From positions 186,001 to 250,000 of the forward strand of contig BDIU01000177.1 in the NCBI GenBank assembly GCA_002118135.1: 64,000 bases of DNA, in the 5' to 3' direction. Position 1 is the first letter of the stretch. Each line of letters begins with the position of its first letter. Below, one piece after another: positions 11,801 to 26,800 of this stretch. Made by a program: the position numbers and the translations under genes. This DNA comes from Trebouxia sp. TZW2008. Its lineage: Eukaryota > Chlorophyta > Trebouxiophyceae > Trebouxiales > Trebouxiaceae. Below the pieces are notes generated by a model that was given only the letters and a program-made list of their open reading frames with translations, was not told where the DNA came from and did no database searches.

Positions 11801-14800
11801 CCAACCAGCCCCTGCCTGTCCTTGACCTCAATCTTTTGGATGATGAGCTTGCTTGAACCTGGAATCAGAAACAGCTTTGGGCCTTGAGGATGCAGTTTGT
11901 ACCTGTTTGCACAGGACAAAGCAATGATAATATGTCTGGCAAGTCAGTATATGGGGGCACAGTCATGCACCTGGGTTCCTTGCAGTGCCACAATCCCTTC
12001 ATTCTAGCTTCAAGAGAAACATATTGTATGTACAAGTCAAGATGAGCTTTGCCACTGTTCAGGCTGTGTGTCAATGCCAGCATCACAATAAACAAGCTGA
12101 TTCTGCACCTGTTTGTCGTGATCACAAACGAAGTTCAGTACCAGCTTGTTTGCTGTGACTGCAAGACAGTCTGACACCACATACAGCAATGGTGGAAACA
12201 ATCAGTTGCCACAGCGTCACATTCACGTGTATGCTGATGAAGCAAAATTGACCATGCCAACATTTTGCAGCATTGGCTGGAAAGGGAAGCGTTTCACAAC
12301 AAACATGGCAGCCAGACAATCGAGGGTGTGAACAACTGCACAACCTCTGACAAATGCAATGGTATTTGCATGATACAAAGCATTTTGCATAGCAAGTGCG
12401 CCCACTTGCGGTGATCACAACCAACTGCACTAGCAGCTTGTTTGACAGACGTAAGAGTATTTGCATGACACGAAGCGCTGTGCATAGCAAGTGGGCGCAT
12501 GGGAGAGAAGTTTCACCTGACAAATCCTTGTTCTGCATGCTGTCCAGCATGACACCTACAATGGAAGCATCCACAAAGGGCGCCCGCTCCTGGCACAGAT
12601 GCCATTTGATGGCGTCCAACTCCAGCGTGAACCTATAGTAGTACTTCAGCTCAGTATATATGGCCATGTCAACCAAGTATACAAATGAGCACATGTCCAA
12701 CACAAGTTGACAGAACTCATTGACAAGCCCTGAGGCGAGAAGAGCAGACACTGTCATGCAGCATTTCAGGGATAGGATCATGTGCACATGACACAGCCGT
12801 ACGGATGGACACAGCGAACATCGATCTGCTTTGAAGGCTGTGCTTGATTCATAGTGGCAGACAGCTGAGCCTGATCTGTGTTCCTAGGCCACTCAGCAAG
12901 TCCTGTAGCTCATGCAAGGATACATGAACATCAAGAACAAATCACCTCTTGGCGTTCTGGTTGTGCTTCTGCTTGAGAGCCTGCGTTTGCAGGTCTAGCA
13001 GGGCCTCACGCGCAGCGTTCAGTCCCTGCAGGGCAGCTTGGCTCTGCTCCTGCCCCCAGCGCACCAACAGCCCCTCCCCTTGTGTCATGAGCCTGAAGTA
13101 GGAAGCGAGAGAATTTATTGCTGACATCAGAACGCGTCCACACTCCATGCTAATTGGAACAATCTTTTATCGATATGCATAGCAGCACATGAGCTGCCTG
13201 TCGTGATGCAAGCTATTACTTTGCGATAGAATCAGGCACTGGGAGAAGTGACGAAGGGCAGAGGGGGTGTCAACCACTTCCTGCACCATTTGCGGCCCTT
13301 GCTCCATCTTGCAGTCCAATGACGCCAAGATGATTCTTGCAGACTGTAGCCTTTTTTGTTACTTGTCACGGTTCAGCTTCTTGCCTTGAGATCCAAACAG
13401 CAGCTGGAAGCAGATGTGTAGGGCACTTGGGATGTCAGCCAATTGATCCACTGTATCCCACCTTTGCAAACTGCTATGCCCCAAACCTCAAAACCCATAG
13501 GTGCAAAAGGGACTATTCCACTTGCCATCCACTTGTCATGGTCCAGCCTGTTGTCCCAAGGTTACAAACATCAACTGGAAGAGTTTGTACAGGGCACCAG
13601 GAAAATCAGCCATCTCATCCACAGTTCTGGGCTCTGCTAACAATCACAACCACAGGAGGCAGAGTTGCAAAACATGTCATTCCCTTTTCCTGTCATGATC
13701 CAGTCTATCGCCTCTGGACAGAGGCAGGGACTGGAAGAAGCTGTGAAGGACAGTAGGGATGTCAGCCAGTTCATTCATAGTGTCAGGTTCTTGCACGACT
13801 TCACACCGCATGACTTGAGACCACAAGATGCTAAACATGTCTTTTTCCTCACCTGTCATGGTCTAGCCTATCGCCCTGAGATACAACCAGCAACTGGAAG
13901 AAGGTGTGAAGGGCACTCGGTATGTCAGCCAGGTCATCCACAGTGCTAGGCTCTTGGGACACGTGATTGGAGCGCTTCAAGGGACTGGAAGCAGAGTTGG
14001 GTCGTCCTGTTTGTGACTTGGCGCTAGTTTGGCGTTGCAGTGAGTCTGCAAGACTGTTGCGCACTGCAAAAGCCTGCGCACAAGCTACCAATCAGCACAG
14101 ATTTCAATCATAGAGCTGGGCTGTTGTGACACATGACTGGATCATTGTAAGACAGAGTTGGGCTGTCCTGCCTGTGACTTGACACTGGCTTGACGCTGTG
14201 GTAAGACTGCAAGGCTGTTGCTCACTACAAAGGCCTGCACACAAAGATGCACTGTTTACAGTGTTTGCATGAGAACAAGACTGGAGAGGGAGGTGGATCC
14301 TAAGCACTAGGGGTGTCGGCGAGTTCATTCACAGTGCTGGGCTTCTGAGACACATCATTGGAGCGCTTCAAGGCACTGGAGGCAGAGTTGGGCTGTCCTG
14401 TCTGTGACTTGGCACTGGCTTGACGCTGCAGCGAGCATGCAAGGCAGTTGCGCACTGCAAAGGCCTGCACACAAGCTTGTATCAGCCTAGATTTAGATGA
14501 CAGAGCTGGGTTGATGAGACACATGACTAGAGCGCTTCAGGGGCCAAAGCTGGACTGTCCTGCCTATGACTTGGCGCTGCGTTGAAGCTGCAAAGCTGTT
14601 TTGCATCACAAGTGCCTGCACAGACAACACACTGGCTTACTGGAAGCTTGTATGAAGTAACACTTCTTGAGACCTTGAGCCAGGTATTTGCTTATGATGC
14701 AGGCAATTTTGTGCTGCCCTGCTTATTTTGGTGCTGTGAAATACACGCACAGCATGTGCACATTGCAAAGTATTGTACAAGCTTGCAGCGCCACTGGCTG

Positions 14801-17800
14801 TTGCTTTCAGCTCTTCAAACAAATTTCCTTAAACTTCCTCTTGAACGGGTCTATAGCTGCCATCAGGATCAAAAAATGTTGAAAAAAATTTGTTGCTCAC
14901 CTCATGTTGCATTGAAGCAAGGTACTGATGGAGGTAGGTGAACATGTCCCTGGCGCCCTGTACAGCAGGGCCTTCGGTAGAGCCCTGCCCCAGCAACAGC
15001 CGCCTGTCCTGGACCACGCTTTCAACCTTGGGTCCCTGCAAATACAATCTTTTGTGTTGATGAGTGCTTTTTTAGCACTTGCTGATGCCTGCAGACAGAT
15101 TCATGCCCAAGCTTCAATCTCTGCAAACAACCTCACAGCCACATTGTACAACTTAATGCCGGTTGACTGCACACAAAGGACCTGTGTAAGTACGTGAGCC
15201 ATGCCAACATTGCTGATGACGTCAGTCAGAACCATGAACTCCCCTACATCATCAACACCCCAATCTCAAATCTTAGTCACACAACCAGCCAAATCTCCTG
15301 ACCCTGCGCTGACTATTACCTAGCAAAAATTTACGGTGAACAGTTGCTACAAGACAAGGCCTTGAACGGTTAGGGACACACCTGAGCCATGCCAACATTA
15401 CTGATGACGTCAGTCAAGACCTCAAATTCTCCAGCATCCATTACCACACCAATCTCAGGCACAATCAGGCGAATCTCTTGACCCTGGGCAGGCGCAGGTT
15501 TGCCAGCAGGTTTTGCCTTGTCCTTATCTGGTGATAAATTGGCTGCTGTGGCTTGACCAGCGGGTTGGGAAATGCGCAGCTGAACTTGGAATGGATCAAA
15601 CACCCGCCTGAGCAGCAGAAAAAGGCCTTGGAAACAATGATCGACATGTGATGATCACCATTAACAGTGATAAGAAGCATTGTATATACTACATTGCTGT
15701 ATGAAACAGGAAAAGAAGCTGCCAATCACTGGCGGACTGTGAGATGCGCAGCTGGACTTGGAAGAAAAGCTTTGCAGGAGCTTGCAGCACACAAGCTTCC
15801 AGGCACAAGGAGTGAGAAGCAGACCCTCTACCTGTCAGTCCTTGCAATGCCGTGGCCACAGGCAGTGACAAAAGTACTGAAGCAAGGCATTCAGGTTGCT
15901 AGCCCACGTGATCAACAATGAGCCCTTGTGTTTTGGCACATGCAGCAAGGAAAGCACTGGACAAAACATTGAATACGCCAACATAGGGCAGACCTGATGA
16001 GCTGTGGGCCCTTGGGTGAGGCCTCCATGCCCACATCTGTGACCTGCAGCCAAGCCACTGCCGCTCCCGGGTCTACCTCTGTATGCGCCACATGAGCTTG
16101 CACCTGCGTCAAGGTCATGATGTGTAATTCTGGCAAGCACCCATTGCAGAAATAATTGTGACATTGTCTGCAATGGGCTGCCGCTGCTTCAGGGTCAACC
16201 TTGTGTGCCACGTGGGCTTGCAACTACAGGAGCATCATGCCTGTATGGCTGGAAGGTGAGCATCTCAAACAGCATCTGAGAAGGTCTCTGTGACAATGGC
16301 TGCCAACAGCAGAGAGCAAGCAGCAAGATGATTTCTGAAGTTTGCTTTGGTTCCCAGGTGGACTTGCCTGATCTAGCGTGAGTGTGATGAGGTTTTGCAG
16401 CAGGTGGGGTAGGCTGCGCCCCTCCACTCGCCCCTTCTGGGCTGCCAGCAGAAAAGCCCCTGGTGCCAATTCAGCCTGAAGGTAGGCTTGGAAATGCAGA
16501 ACCTCCACCTCAAAAGTCACCCTGGAGTGGTGGTCCTCCTGGGCCGCCTTCTTGTCCTGCTCAGCCATGACTGCTTCCTGCAAAGCCAAAAGACATATTG
16601 TGGGGCAACCTGCAAGATTGAAAAGCCTGGAGTTGGGTCTAAATTGTTCTGCAAATCCTGTTTGACAACTAAGGACCATACAGGCATCTTGAAATTTAAA
16701 GCGATTGTAGCCCTCAGGCTAGCAAGTCCTGAAACACAACAACTGCTCAGGGTCTTGAATTGACCAAACAGACTTTGCCATTGCTCACGGCATGGATCTT
16801 TCCCATCTTTGGGGCACAATAAGGAGGGCCACACAGGAGTCAGGAGTCGATCTGATGTCCAACACTAAGGATACAACATTTGCACATATCACAGTATGGA
16901 AGGCACATGCACTTGTGCTCAGTCTCTGTAAAGAGTCTTCAGGACGTCACTGTCTTCAGGAAGTGCTTGTTCCCTTCCTCTTCTCACCTTGTGCTCAGTC
17001 TCTGCTGCCAGAGCTTCCTGTAACTCTTCATCCCTGCCATCCGTTGGCATCCCATCAGCAATGCCCACCAAATGCTTGTAGGCAGCTGCTGTGCGTTCTT
17101 CTGCTTCTGCATTTGTTGCCTTTTCAGGCAGGTCAGAGAAGCCCTGCTGTATGTCCTCTTCTTCGAGGGCGTTGCCCAAGAATGCCCCTGCTGTGGGGCT
17201 GGAGGCTTCCATGTCCTGCTGGCTCAAAATTTGAAGCAGCTCATCACCTGAAGCAAAGCTAATCACAATCACCATAACTATTGAAACAACAGACATGATG
17301 AGAACATCAACAAGAACAAATGCATGGTAGAAACATCAATCTCTCCTCACCCACAAACATGTTTATCACTCAGTCAAGCTCTGCATTAAATCAGCAAGCT
17401 TTGGAGCAGCCAAAAGCGGCTGTATTATGGCACTCTCTCAGCACATGACACAAGCAATAGTCTAGAATTTTGAGCCTGGGCACAATCTCTACTGCATATT
17501 GTCATTCAGCCAGGCTAGAGATGTTCTGCAGAGACAGCATTGCAGTAACAACAGTGAAAGCCAGACAGCACTGCTCTGCACTGCACTTCAACAATATTAT
17601 GAGCACCTGCAGCAGCTCGTAATTGTGTATGAGTGCAGTGCAGAGCTTTGTGCAGTGCAGTCTGGGTGTTGAAAAGTGCTCAATCCTGCTATATGCTGCC
17701 TTTACCACTACACAGTGCTCTATCATGCTGGCTTTGCCACTATCTGGTGACCTCTGCAAGAGACTTGCAGACCTGCTGAACAGATATGTATCGCAAGAGT

Positions 17801-20800
17801 GACAAGCCTATCAAACACTGTATGGCGCATTTACACATAATTTATCAAAACATTGATGCTCTTCACTGGTTGCTGGAAGGGGCCCTGCCAACACAAGCTT
17901 TTGCTGTGTAACCAATGGAAGTTGGTCGCAGATGTGCTTGCTCAAGCTATGCAAAAGCCCACAACACCCAAGTTTCCATTGAATGTAATTCCTGCTGGAA
18001 ATTGGCCCACAAAAGAGCAAAACACCTGTGGCTGACAGTTGCTGCTCACCTCCATGGCTGAAGGAAGGCTGCCCAACTAGCCCTGACCCTTGTGCAAAGG
18101 CCCTAGGCAGGCCAGAAGAGCCCCTGTGCAGGGCAGTAGCCCTCTGTGCTGCATGCTGCACTGAGCCATTTGGTTTGGGAGCAGGTGCAAGGGGCTTGAA
18201 GGCCATAAACAAGTGAGCTGCTGCACCCCAGAGAGCATTTCTGCTTGCTAGGTCCACTAGCACTTGGCAGTTGTGCACCTGTGCCCTCAAAGGCCTGCAC
18301 AATGAAAATGATACCTGTTACAATACAGGTACAAGCGTTAAATTGTCTGGTCTGAGATCAGGGGCAAGGGGCTTGAAGGGGATCAGCAGGTGGGCTGCTG
18401 CACCCCAGAGGGCGTTGCTGCTTGCTACATTCACCAGCACTGTACAATAGTGTATCTTTGCCTTTAGAGTTCTGCATGCATGTAGCACATTTGAACACAA
18501 CATGATCTCAAGTGTTGTTGAGTGATCAACAATTGTGAGAGAGGTGCTGCTGGGTGTCACATGGTGTTTGCAGCAGCATCACCATGACAATTAATTGCCA
18601 GTCAACAACAATTGAGCTCATGTCATGTTGGACCGTGCATGTGCCGCATTCAGGCTCTGAGAGCCAAAGGTGTGAGCAGATTATCATTTTCATAACAACA
18701 GAAGCCACATTGGGAATGCCAACAGTAGCAGCATTTATTGTGATGAGCTTCATGCGCAACCACTGTGATGTTCATCATCAAAATCAGCATGATGTTGTCG
18801 TCATGTCAAAGCTACAAGTTGACAACTGCAATCACAAAAAGGTGACATCGCTGCACTGCACGGCCCAGCACAGCAGCTGATCTTTGCTGCTGCCTACTGC
18901 GGGCAACAACCTGAACTTTCAGTGCGGCAGAGGCAATAGACACCCACAAAAGAGTTTGGGGACGGACTGGCTGTCGAATGCCTGAAGGCTGCTGAGGCGC
19001 TGCATTGCGTGCAATGCAGACACAGATTTGCACATGGCGCAGCGCAGCGCAGAACAGCACAGCACAGCACAGCGCAGCACAGCAGCTCACCTCTGTTGCT
19101 GCTTGCCATGGGCCGCAATCTGAGTCAGGGTGGCAGAGGCAATAGACACTACAAAGGAATCTGAGGAGGGAGGTGAGCGCCTGTAGGAGGGGGGTGGGGT
19201 GTTGCCAGGGCCCCCACCTGACATCAGCTCCTGCAGCTTCCCCTGCAGCAGCTTGACACAGAGGCTGTCATTTGTGTTTGTATGTAATTCAACAAAAAAT
19301 TTGCTTCAAAATGCCTCCAAGGCTGAAAATGCCTTGCTGTAAAATGCAAGAAAATTACTTCCAAATGCCTTATTGTGGCAACTTGCAGGACTTGGCTATG
19401 CACAGGACCAGAATATACAGGAGCTATGTGCCTTGAACATGTGTGACTCAAGCTGGCATAAAACATGTCAACAGCTTGCATGCACACTGAGAAGCTGGTG
19501 TGTCCAAGTAGCACATCTGAGTACTGCACCGGCATCAGGGAGACTCAAGTGAACGCCACTTGCTGACGCACAGATGCCCTGCACCTTCTATTGCAAAGAC
19601 TTGTCCTGCTAAGCTTTTCATGAAATGCATTCCAGTTCCAATGCAGTTTCCACCAGTGCATTTCACCAGAATTGTCCTGAAAAAGACAGCAGCACAAGCC
19701 TTTGCAGTGAAAGGCGCAGATAACAGATTTACAGCAGGGGCTACTGCATGTGATACGTGCACTGATGCGCTGTTCAGATGTGCTGCTTGATTGTGCCCTG
19801 TGGCGTAATTCGCGAGTGAATGTACGTCTCAGCTGGTGAGTTGAGTGGATCTGAGGGTGTCTGCAGCTGAGATTATGTTGAAGCTGTCTGTGCTGTCTGT
19901 TGCGCTGTTGCTGTCGGTCACAAGCGGTAATGCAGATACAGTAATTCCCAGGTGATGGTATGAGTGTCTACCTGGAAAAGACACCAGAGACATTCAGATG
20001 TGCTGCTCAAAGAGGGAGTGCTTACCTGAGAGTCACTAGCTACGTCACCATCAACCGCATCTGCGTCCTGTGTGCTAATAACCAGCTTCTCCACTTGCAC
20101 GCCCATGGACAGCATCTTGCTCCCAACACGGTTTGCTTGCCTGTCAGACACAATCACTGCAATGTAATGTGCAATGTGTGATGCGTCGCTTTCATGCAAT
20201 GAAACAATGTATGGTGGCTGACAGCTTTGCTGACTTGACAGCTGGCCACTAGCCTGATCAAGTGACACTTTTGTGGATAGATTGCTGTCAGCTTTGTTGG
20301 TGCCCCATGGCAATACTCATGCTTGCTGTCTGATTGTCAGCATGCAAAGCAAGGATGAAAGCTGCAAGCTACATTGGCACATTTCAGAAAGGCACATGGC
20401 AGCTCTACAGGCGCCAGGCAGGTAATGTTTGTGTTTACAGAATGCTTGCAATTTTTTGCTGGATCTGCAGCAGAAAAAAACCACCAAGTCCTGTACAGAT
20501 TACAAAATTTTCTTTTCATGCAGTCTCATATGCCCTTGAGACTGCACTTGCCTGACATGAGCACTCTGATGGCAGCTCCTGCCTCCATCAATCAGCGCAT
20601 GAAGATACTTGGCAGCAGTTTCAAAGATAACATTTTACACCTCTTTTGCTCTGTTTTGAAGGCGATTGACCGAGACCCTTGCTATTGTTGTTGCCGTTTT
20701 GTTGAACATGGTGACAGAAACTGAAAAAACAAACAAAAGCTCACTTCTGTTGCTCAGCCTTGGAGGCACCAGGGGCTGCTGAATGAGGCCTGGGTTGGCT

Positions 20801-23800
20801 CATGAGCATGTTCCCCTGCCACTTTTGCCGCAGCTGGCACCAACATGATGGCAAAACAAGAACCCAGAACTCTGATGGAACGAGTCTTACCTCCTCTTTC
20901 CTGTTGCTCAGCTTTACAGGCACCAGTGGGCGCTGATGACAGCCTGGGCTGGTTCATGAGCATGTTGCCCTGCCCCTGTTGCTGCTGCTTTATCGACACA
21001 ATGGCAAAACAAACACCCAGAACCCTGATGAAGCAAATGGTACCTCTGCTGTTCAGCCTTGGAGGCACCAGGGGTTGCTGAACGAGGCCTGGGTTGGTTC
21101 ATGAGCATGTTGCCCTGCCATGCTCCCGTCCTCATAGAAAGGCACACCCCATTGGAGGGATCCTCAATGTCTACTGTATAGTGGACAACGTCCAGGGGCG
21201 CTGCCTTAACGCTAATGTCAAAGCTGCAGCACATGCAAGTGAGTGACTATGTGTTTGATGATGATGATGATGGTGATGGTGATGGTGATGATAATGATGA
21301 TGATGTACCCCAAACTCCAAGGACAGGCACACCCCATTGGAGGGGTATTCGATGTGTACTGTGTAGTGGACGGCGTCCAGGGGCGCTGCCTTCACACTGA
21401 TGTCAAAGCTGCAGCACAAACACACACAAGTCATTATACGCTTGATGATGAAAATCCACCTCGATGGACAGACAGACCCCTTCAAAGGGTTCCTCCATGC
21501 CCGTAGTGTAGTGGACTACATTTAGAGGTGCTGCCTTCACGCTGATGTCAAAGCTGCAGCATGCAAACACAAGTCAGTATGTGGTTGACAACATTACCTG
21601 GTCCTCATGGACACGCACACCCTATTGAAGGGGTCCAGGGTCTACAGTGGAGTGCAGGGGGCGCTGCCTTCAATGCCTGATGTCAAAGCTGCAGCACACA
21701 CAACATATGATGCTGGAAGTGAAGCTGCGTGGCCTGAGTCCAGGGTCATGTATCTCACTTGCGAAGGATAGAGTCAAGCAAAGTTCACTGCTGACTTTAG
21801 GACTGCGAGGTACTCAAAATTGCCAGCCCATGATGTGAAGCCAGCACGCTTGCAATTGAGTGGTGCAAAGCAGGTGCAAAAGAAACAAGCATTCAAATCG
21901 CAATAGGCTTTCGAATGTTGTAAGTCAGCAAATGCAGGGACTTGGTGATCAAATATTTGTGGGAGTTTGGTAGAGAAAGCGCGCTGGCGATTCAGTGGTG
22001 CAAACAAATTGCCAAAAAACCCCAGAGGTTTCAGAGAATTGCGCTTTGTATGCTGTGATTGAACAGATGAAGGGCCTTACTGATCAAATAGGCGAGGCAA
22101 CTTGGTTGATGGAGCACGCTTGCGGTCCAGAGGTGAGAAGAAGGTGCCAAAACGCACAGGAAACTTGAGCCACATGGGCGGTTGCTGCAACACTGCTATC
22201 ATCTCTTTCATGAACACCACCTGCACAAGGAAGCAACAGCTCTTTGAGTTTAGTCAAGCGTTTGCCTGCAAGTGAACTCTGACATTGAATATATAGCGAC
22301 CATATTGCATAGTGGGTGGGCTGCCTTGCAGAACATTGTTTCCTACACCTCAAAGCTTTGGGCAGTGTTTGGCGGAGTTGCGTATTGCATCAGGAAATGA
22401 CATGTATATGCCAAGCAAACACAACATGGCCCTGTAGATTGTAAAATGCTTGCAGGGCATTGATCTCAAGTCCACCAAGAATGTATCTAGTTACTCACTG
22501 CAATGTTGCAAGTAACAGTGATCATTAATGTCACGGATGTACTAATAGTGTTAGCAGTTTGTGTGGAACTTCACCTGATTGTCACCAAGGAAAACGATGG
22601 CAGGGCTGTCAGCATCAGCGTCACTGTCTGTGCAGGGCAGTGACCTTTCTGCCTCAGGCGCTTCAGGTTTGATTGCTTTTGACCCGCCTGACAACCATGC
22701 ACATCTGTCAGCAACTACATGACATGGAAGGCTTGTTCTGCAATTTATTGTGATGCCCTACATTCCATATACTGCTGCCTTGTGGCGCTTGATTTGCAGT
22801 GGCATTCTTGGCAATTGTTTTGCGTGCTGGTACTCAATCCTGTGTAAGAGCAATACAGACAAGCAGGACAGGCAAGTCTTATATTGGAGGTTGCCTCATC
22901 ACACCTACCTAAAATGACTTGCAAACGTCAAGAATTCTACGTCAAGAGTAGAACTCTTGAAATGGTCTGCAGGCAGCATGGGACAATGTCGGGCCTCTGG
23001 GTCGTTAGGCAAATCCTTTGGGGCGCAGCCAATTGATGGCAAGGTTTATTATACTGCAGCTATTGCGATGTTGATTGCACTAACCTACAATCACTTGGAG
23101 ATCCACATCAAGAGCGGTGCTCTTGAAGTGGTCTGCAGGTAGCATGGGCCCCTGACGGGCCTCTGGGTCAATGGGCAACTCCAATGGGAAGAGGTAGTGC
23201 TGGTCCCCATTGCGCCCATTGGGCAGCTGCCAATTGCTGGAAAGGACATACTGGCCACAGGGGAAGTCCAGCAAGGGTAGGGCCAATAGGGTGCCAGCTG
23301 GCTGATCCAGCCCTACTGCCTGCCAGCAGCCACACAACAGCTTGAGTGTTGCAAGTTGAAGCTGATGCAAGCAATGTGGCTCGTGCAATTGTAGCAACAT
23401 CAAATGTATCTACTGTAATGTCACAGCCGTCATTGTGCAAGCAGTTACCAAGGGTGTATCAAACCAAGTTGCTGCTTGGTGCAGATCAAGCCAAATTTGC
23501 TGTTCTGGCAGCAACAGCAGTTTTGATATATACACGCTGTATTGGGTGCTTTGTCAAAGCCGCCGACAAAAGCGCATGCATACCTTGAAGGCTTGTGCTG
23601 TCAGGTCAGTAGTCTCCACAATCAGTTTTCCACCATAGGCTAGTCGGACGGTGGCCACCGCTACATTGACCTGCAGCCGCTGAGTCACCTCCATTGCCTC
23701 CAGCTTGGCGCCAGAAATCAGGCTGAACTCAAAATCCCTGCAGGTGAGCAGACAGAATATCCTTGGCTGGAGAAATGAGAGTGCATAGGGGTACGTGCTG

Positions 23801-26800
23801 GAATGTGTGACATATGCTTGTTATCCCTCCATAGGCTAGCTAGACGGTGGCCACAGCTACGTTGACCTGCAGCCGCTGAGTCACCTCCATTGCCTCCAGC
23901 TTGGCACCAGAGATCAGGCTGAACTAGAAGTCTCTGTAGGTCCTCGTCCAAGCTGCAATTGTCGGAGATTTGCGGTGCGTGTAATGTGGACTATGTGATG
24001 TGGACTAAAGTTGCATGTGCTCATGACTGCCATCATCTAATTTGAATTCTATTTAAAATGTGCCTTTGCTGGAAAAACAACATCCTGTACAGTGTTGACT
24101 TTCATGCCTAAACTAGCTCAACACTGCTGAACCAGGAGACTTGATACAGAGCTCTGAAGATGCATGTCTCCCTTCAGGTTTGAGGAGGTCTTGTCAGAGA
24201 TGTTGCAACTCTGTAGTCAGCCTTGGCAGCTTGAGCGCATGCAAACGAGACTGAACGAGACTCGTTGCTGCCAACAGGGCATGCAAACAAGAGTTTCAGA
24301 TCCAGTTTGCATGCGCTCGTACTGTCAAGCACACATGGACACAGCAGAGCAAGAACTGTGCGCAGCAGCCATTCTGCTGTTTGCATATGTTGTAGCTGCC
24401 AAGCACATTTGAAAACACACCCATGGGTGGGATATGATGGCGTCACCTGCTCATGCTGTTGCTGCCAAGCACACATATGAGCATTGGCGTCCGTAGCAGT
24501 GATGCTGCCTCTTCTAACCAAGTGCATGGAAGATATTGCTCAGCAGACTTGAGTCTGGACACGCAGGGTGCATACGGCAGTCTCAACGTAAGTATGAGCT
24601 CATGTTGTCAGGAACACTGCCACACTGTTGCGAATGGACTTTGTACTTGCATACGCTGTTGCTGCTGACCGCAGATGAACACAGGAGAAACTGGCGTACG
24701 TAGCAGTGATGGCAATGCCCCCTCTCCATACAAAGCGCATCATGTCCCACCAAGGCAGGACTGGGGGCTTAGGGCGAGTGCGGTCAGGGTCTGTTGGGCT
24801 CAACCGCTTCCCAGCTTGAGACACCTGAAACAGCAGCCCTTAGCATTGTATCACTCATGAACTGACGCACAATTGCCATGCCGACATGTGCACAATCTGA
24901 CACCAATCAATCAATCAATCAATTTTACTGTCCTTGGGACCCAACAGGGGGGTCAACAGACAATATCAACAATGAATCGATTTTGTGCCTTGCGAGCATT
25001 TCAATCAATCAATAAATCAATAAATCAATCAATCAATTTTACTGTCCACGTTGCTTGCATCATGTAGCTGACAGTAGTCATGTGTGTGATGCGACTGCGA
25101 GTATGACTGTCGTTCAAACAGCTGAGATGATGTTGAATGTGGTAAGCACCATGCATCTGAACTGCACTCACTGTACCTTTGATGGATTCCAGCCCTGGAC
25201 GATAGCAAGCATCAACTTTTTTGCACTTCCAGGTGAACTTTGGGCTACCTTCTCATGAAAGCGCGGCTGCCCTTTGGGGTGGGGCATGCAAACCTGCATG
25301 ACTGCCTGTAGTCAATGATCACTCACCATGGCTACAATTGGCTCCAGTCCTGGTCCATAGCAGGCATTGGCCTCTTGCACTTCCAGGTGCACGTCAGTGT
25401 ACACTTTGACTAGAGCACGGCTGCCCTTGACGGTGACAGGGATTTGGGGATGTCTATGCCGTCCCACTGGCATGCGTCTGCTGTAAAGGTGCGGCGGGGC
25501 TGTCATCTGCCGTCCCACTGCAATGGTCCCGTAGAACTGGGCTGATGTAGCTGAAGCCAGCGGCTGCAACACAAGGACACATCTTTAGTAGCTTGCTTCT
25601 CACGCATGACTCATCATGCATGGCTGGGCGGGGCTGCCGCCCCACTGCAATGGCCCCATAGACTTGAACCCATGTAGCTGAAGCCAGTGGCTGCAGCACA
25701 AGCATAAATGCGCTCAGCAAGTCATGCATGGCAAGTCACAGCACAGCAAACTGTGGGGCTTCAATGTTGCCCTGCTGGCATGCGCCTGCTGCACAGCTGG
25801 GGCAGGGCTGTTACCTACCGCCCCAATGCAATGGCCCCGTAGAACTCAGCTGAGGTGGCTGAAGCCAGCGGCTGCAGAACAAAGACGTATGGAACTTACG
25901 CCACTCTCATGTTGTGCATGCAAAGTCATGCATGATAAGCTGAGAAGGTCAGAACAGAGCACAGGGTGGGGATGCCTATGGCGCCCCACTAGCACGCGCC
26001 TGCTGTGCAGCTGGGCTGGTGCTGCCCCACTGCAATGGATCCGTACAACTGTGCTGGGGCGGCAGAAGCTAGTGGAAACAGAGCAAGCACACAAGGATTG
26101 CAGCTGCCTTTCATACATGAAAAGACATGACGGTAAATCAAACAACATTGGGAATTGAGGGCACTGTGGCCTTTGAGTGACGCATGGGCTGTGACCAGCC
26201 GCCCCAGTGCAATGGTCCCATAGAACTGGGCTGATGTGGCTGAAGCCAGCGGCTGCAGAGCAAGGACAAAGTTACATTGTCGAAGTGGTCACAACTTGCG
26301 CAACCCTGCCCTTAATCACATGCAAGCTAATTTCCATGTGTCCTTTGCATCAGGGCAAAAGCTCTTGCTGCACAACTGGAAGTCAAGCACAAAATGCAGC
26401 AGGACCTGATTGCAAAGGATGCACAGTATGATGCAAAATCTGCCTGCCAGGCTGGTGAAACTTTGCAGGTCCCCGATGCGACCAAAGTGTGCAGCACAAA
26501 GCTTGCTTTGCAATGCAGCCATGGGCAGGCCAGGCTACCATCAAGGCTGCAGTTGTGTGCTGGCTTGCAGGTCAAGGGAGGGGGTTCACACTGTGACACC
26601 TGATAGCGGTTGTTGTTGTTGAGGGACATGAGGGGGCGTCAAAGAGTGTGAGCGTCAGATGCTGTTTACTGACACTAGCCATTGCCCAGATATGGTCAAA
26701 GCTTACAGAGAGCTCAAATGACGACACGACGGCACCCACTACTGCAGAGTAACCCAGCAAGAAAATGTACCTGGGGATTGTTGCAAAAGTTGACCTCCAC

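Noticed and set aside
23820..23940. Second functional exon duplicating 23584-23737
   Set aside because: An in-frame TAG replaces the start of the exon, and the donor side is missing.
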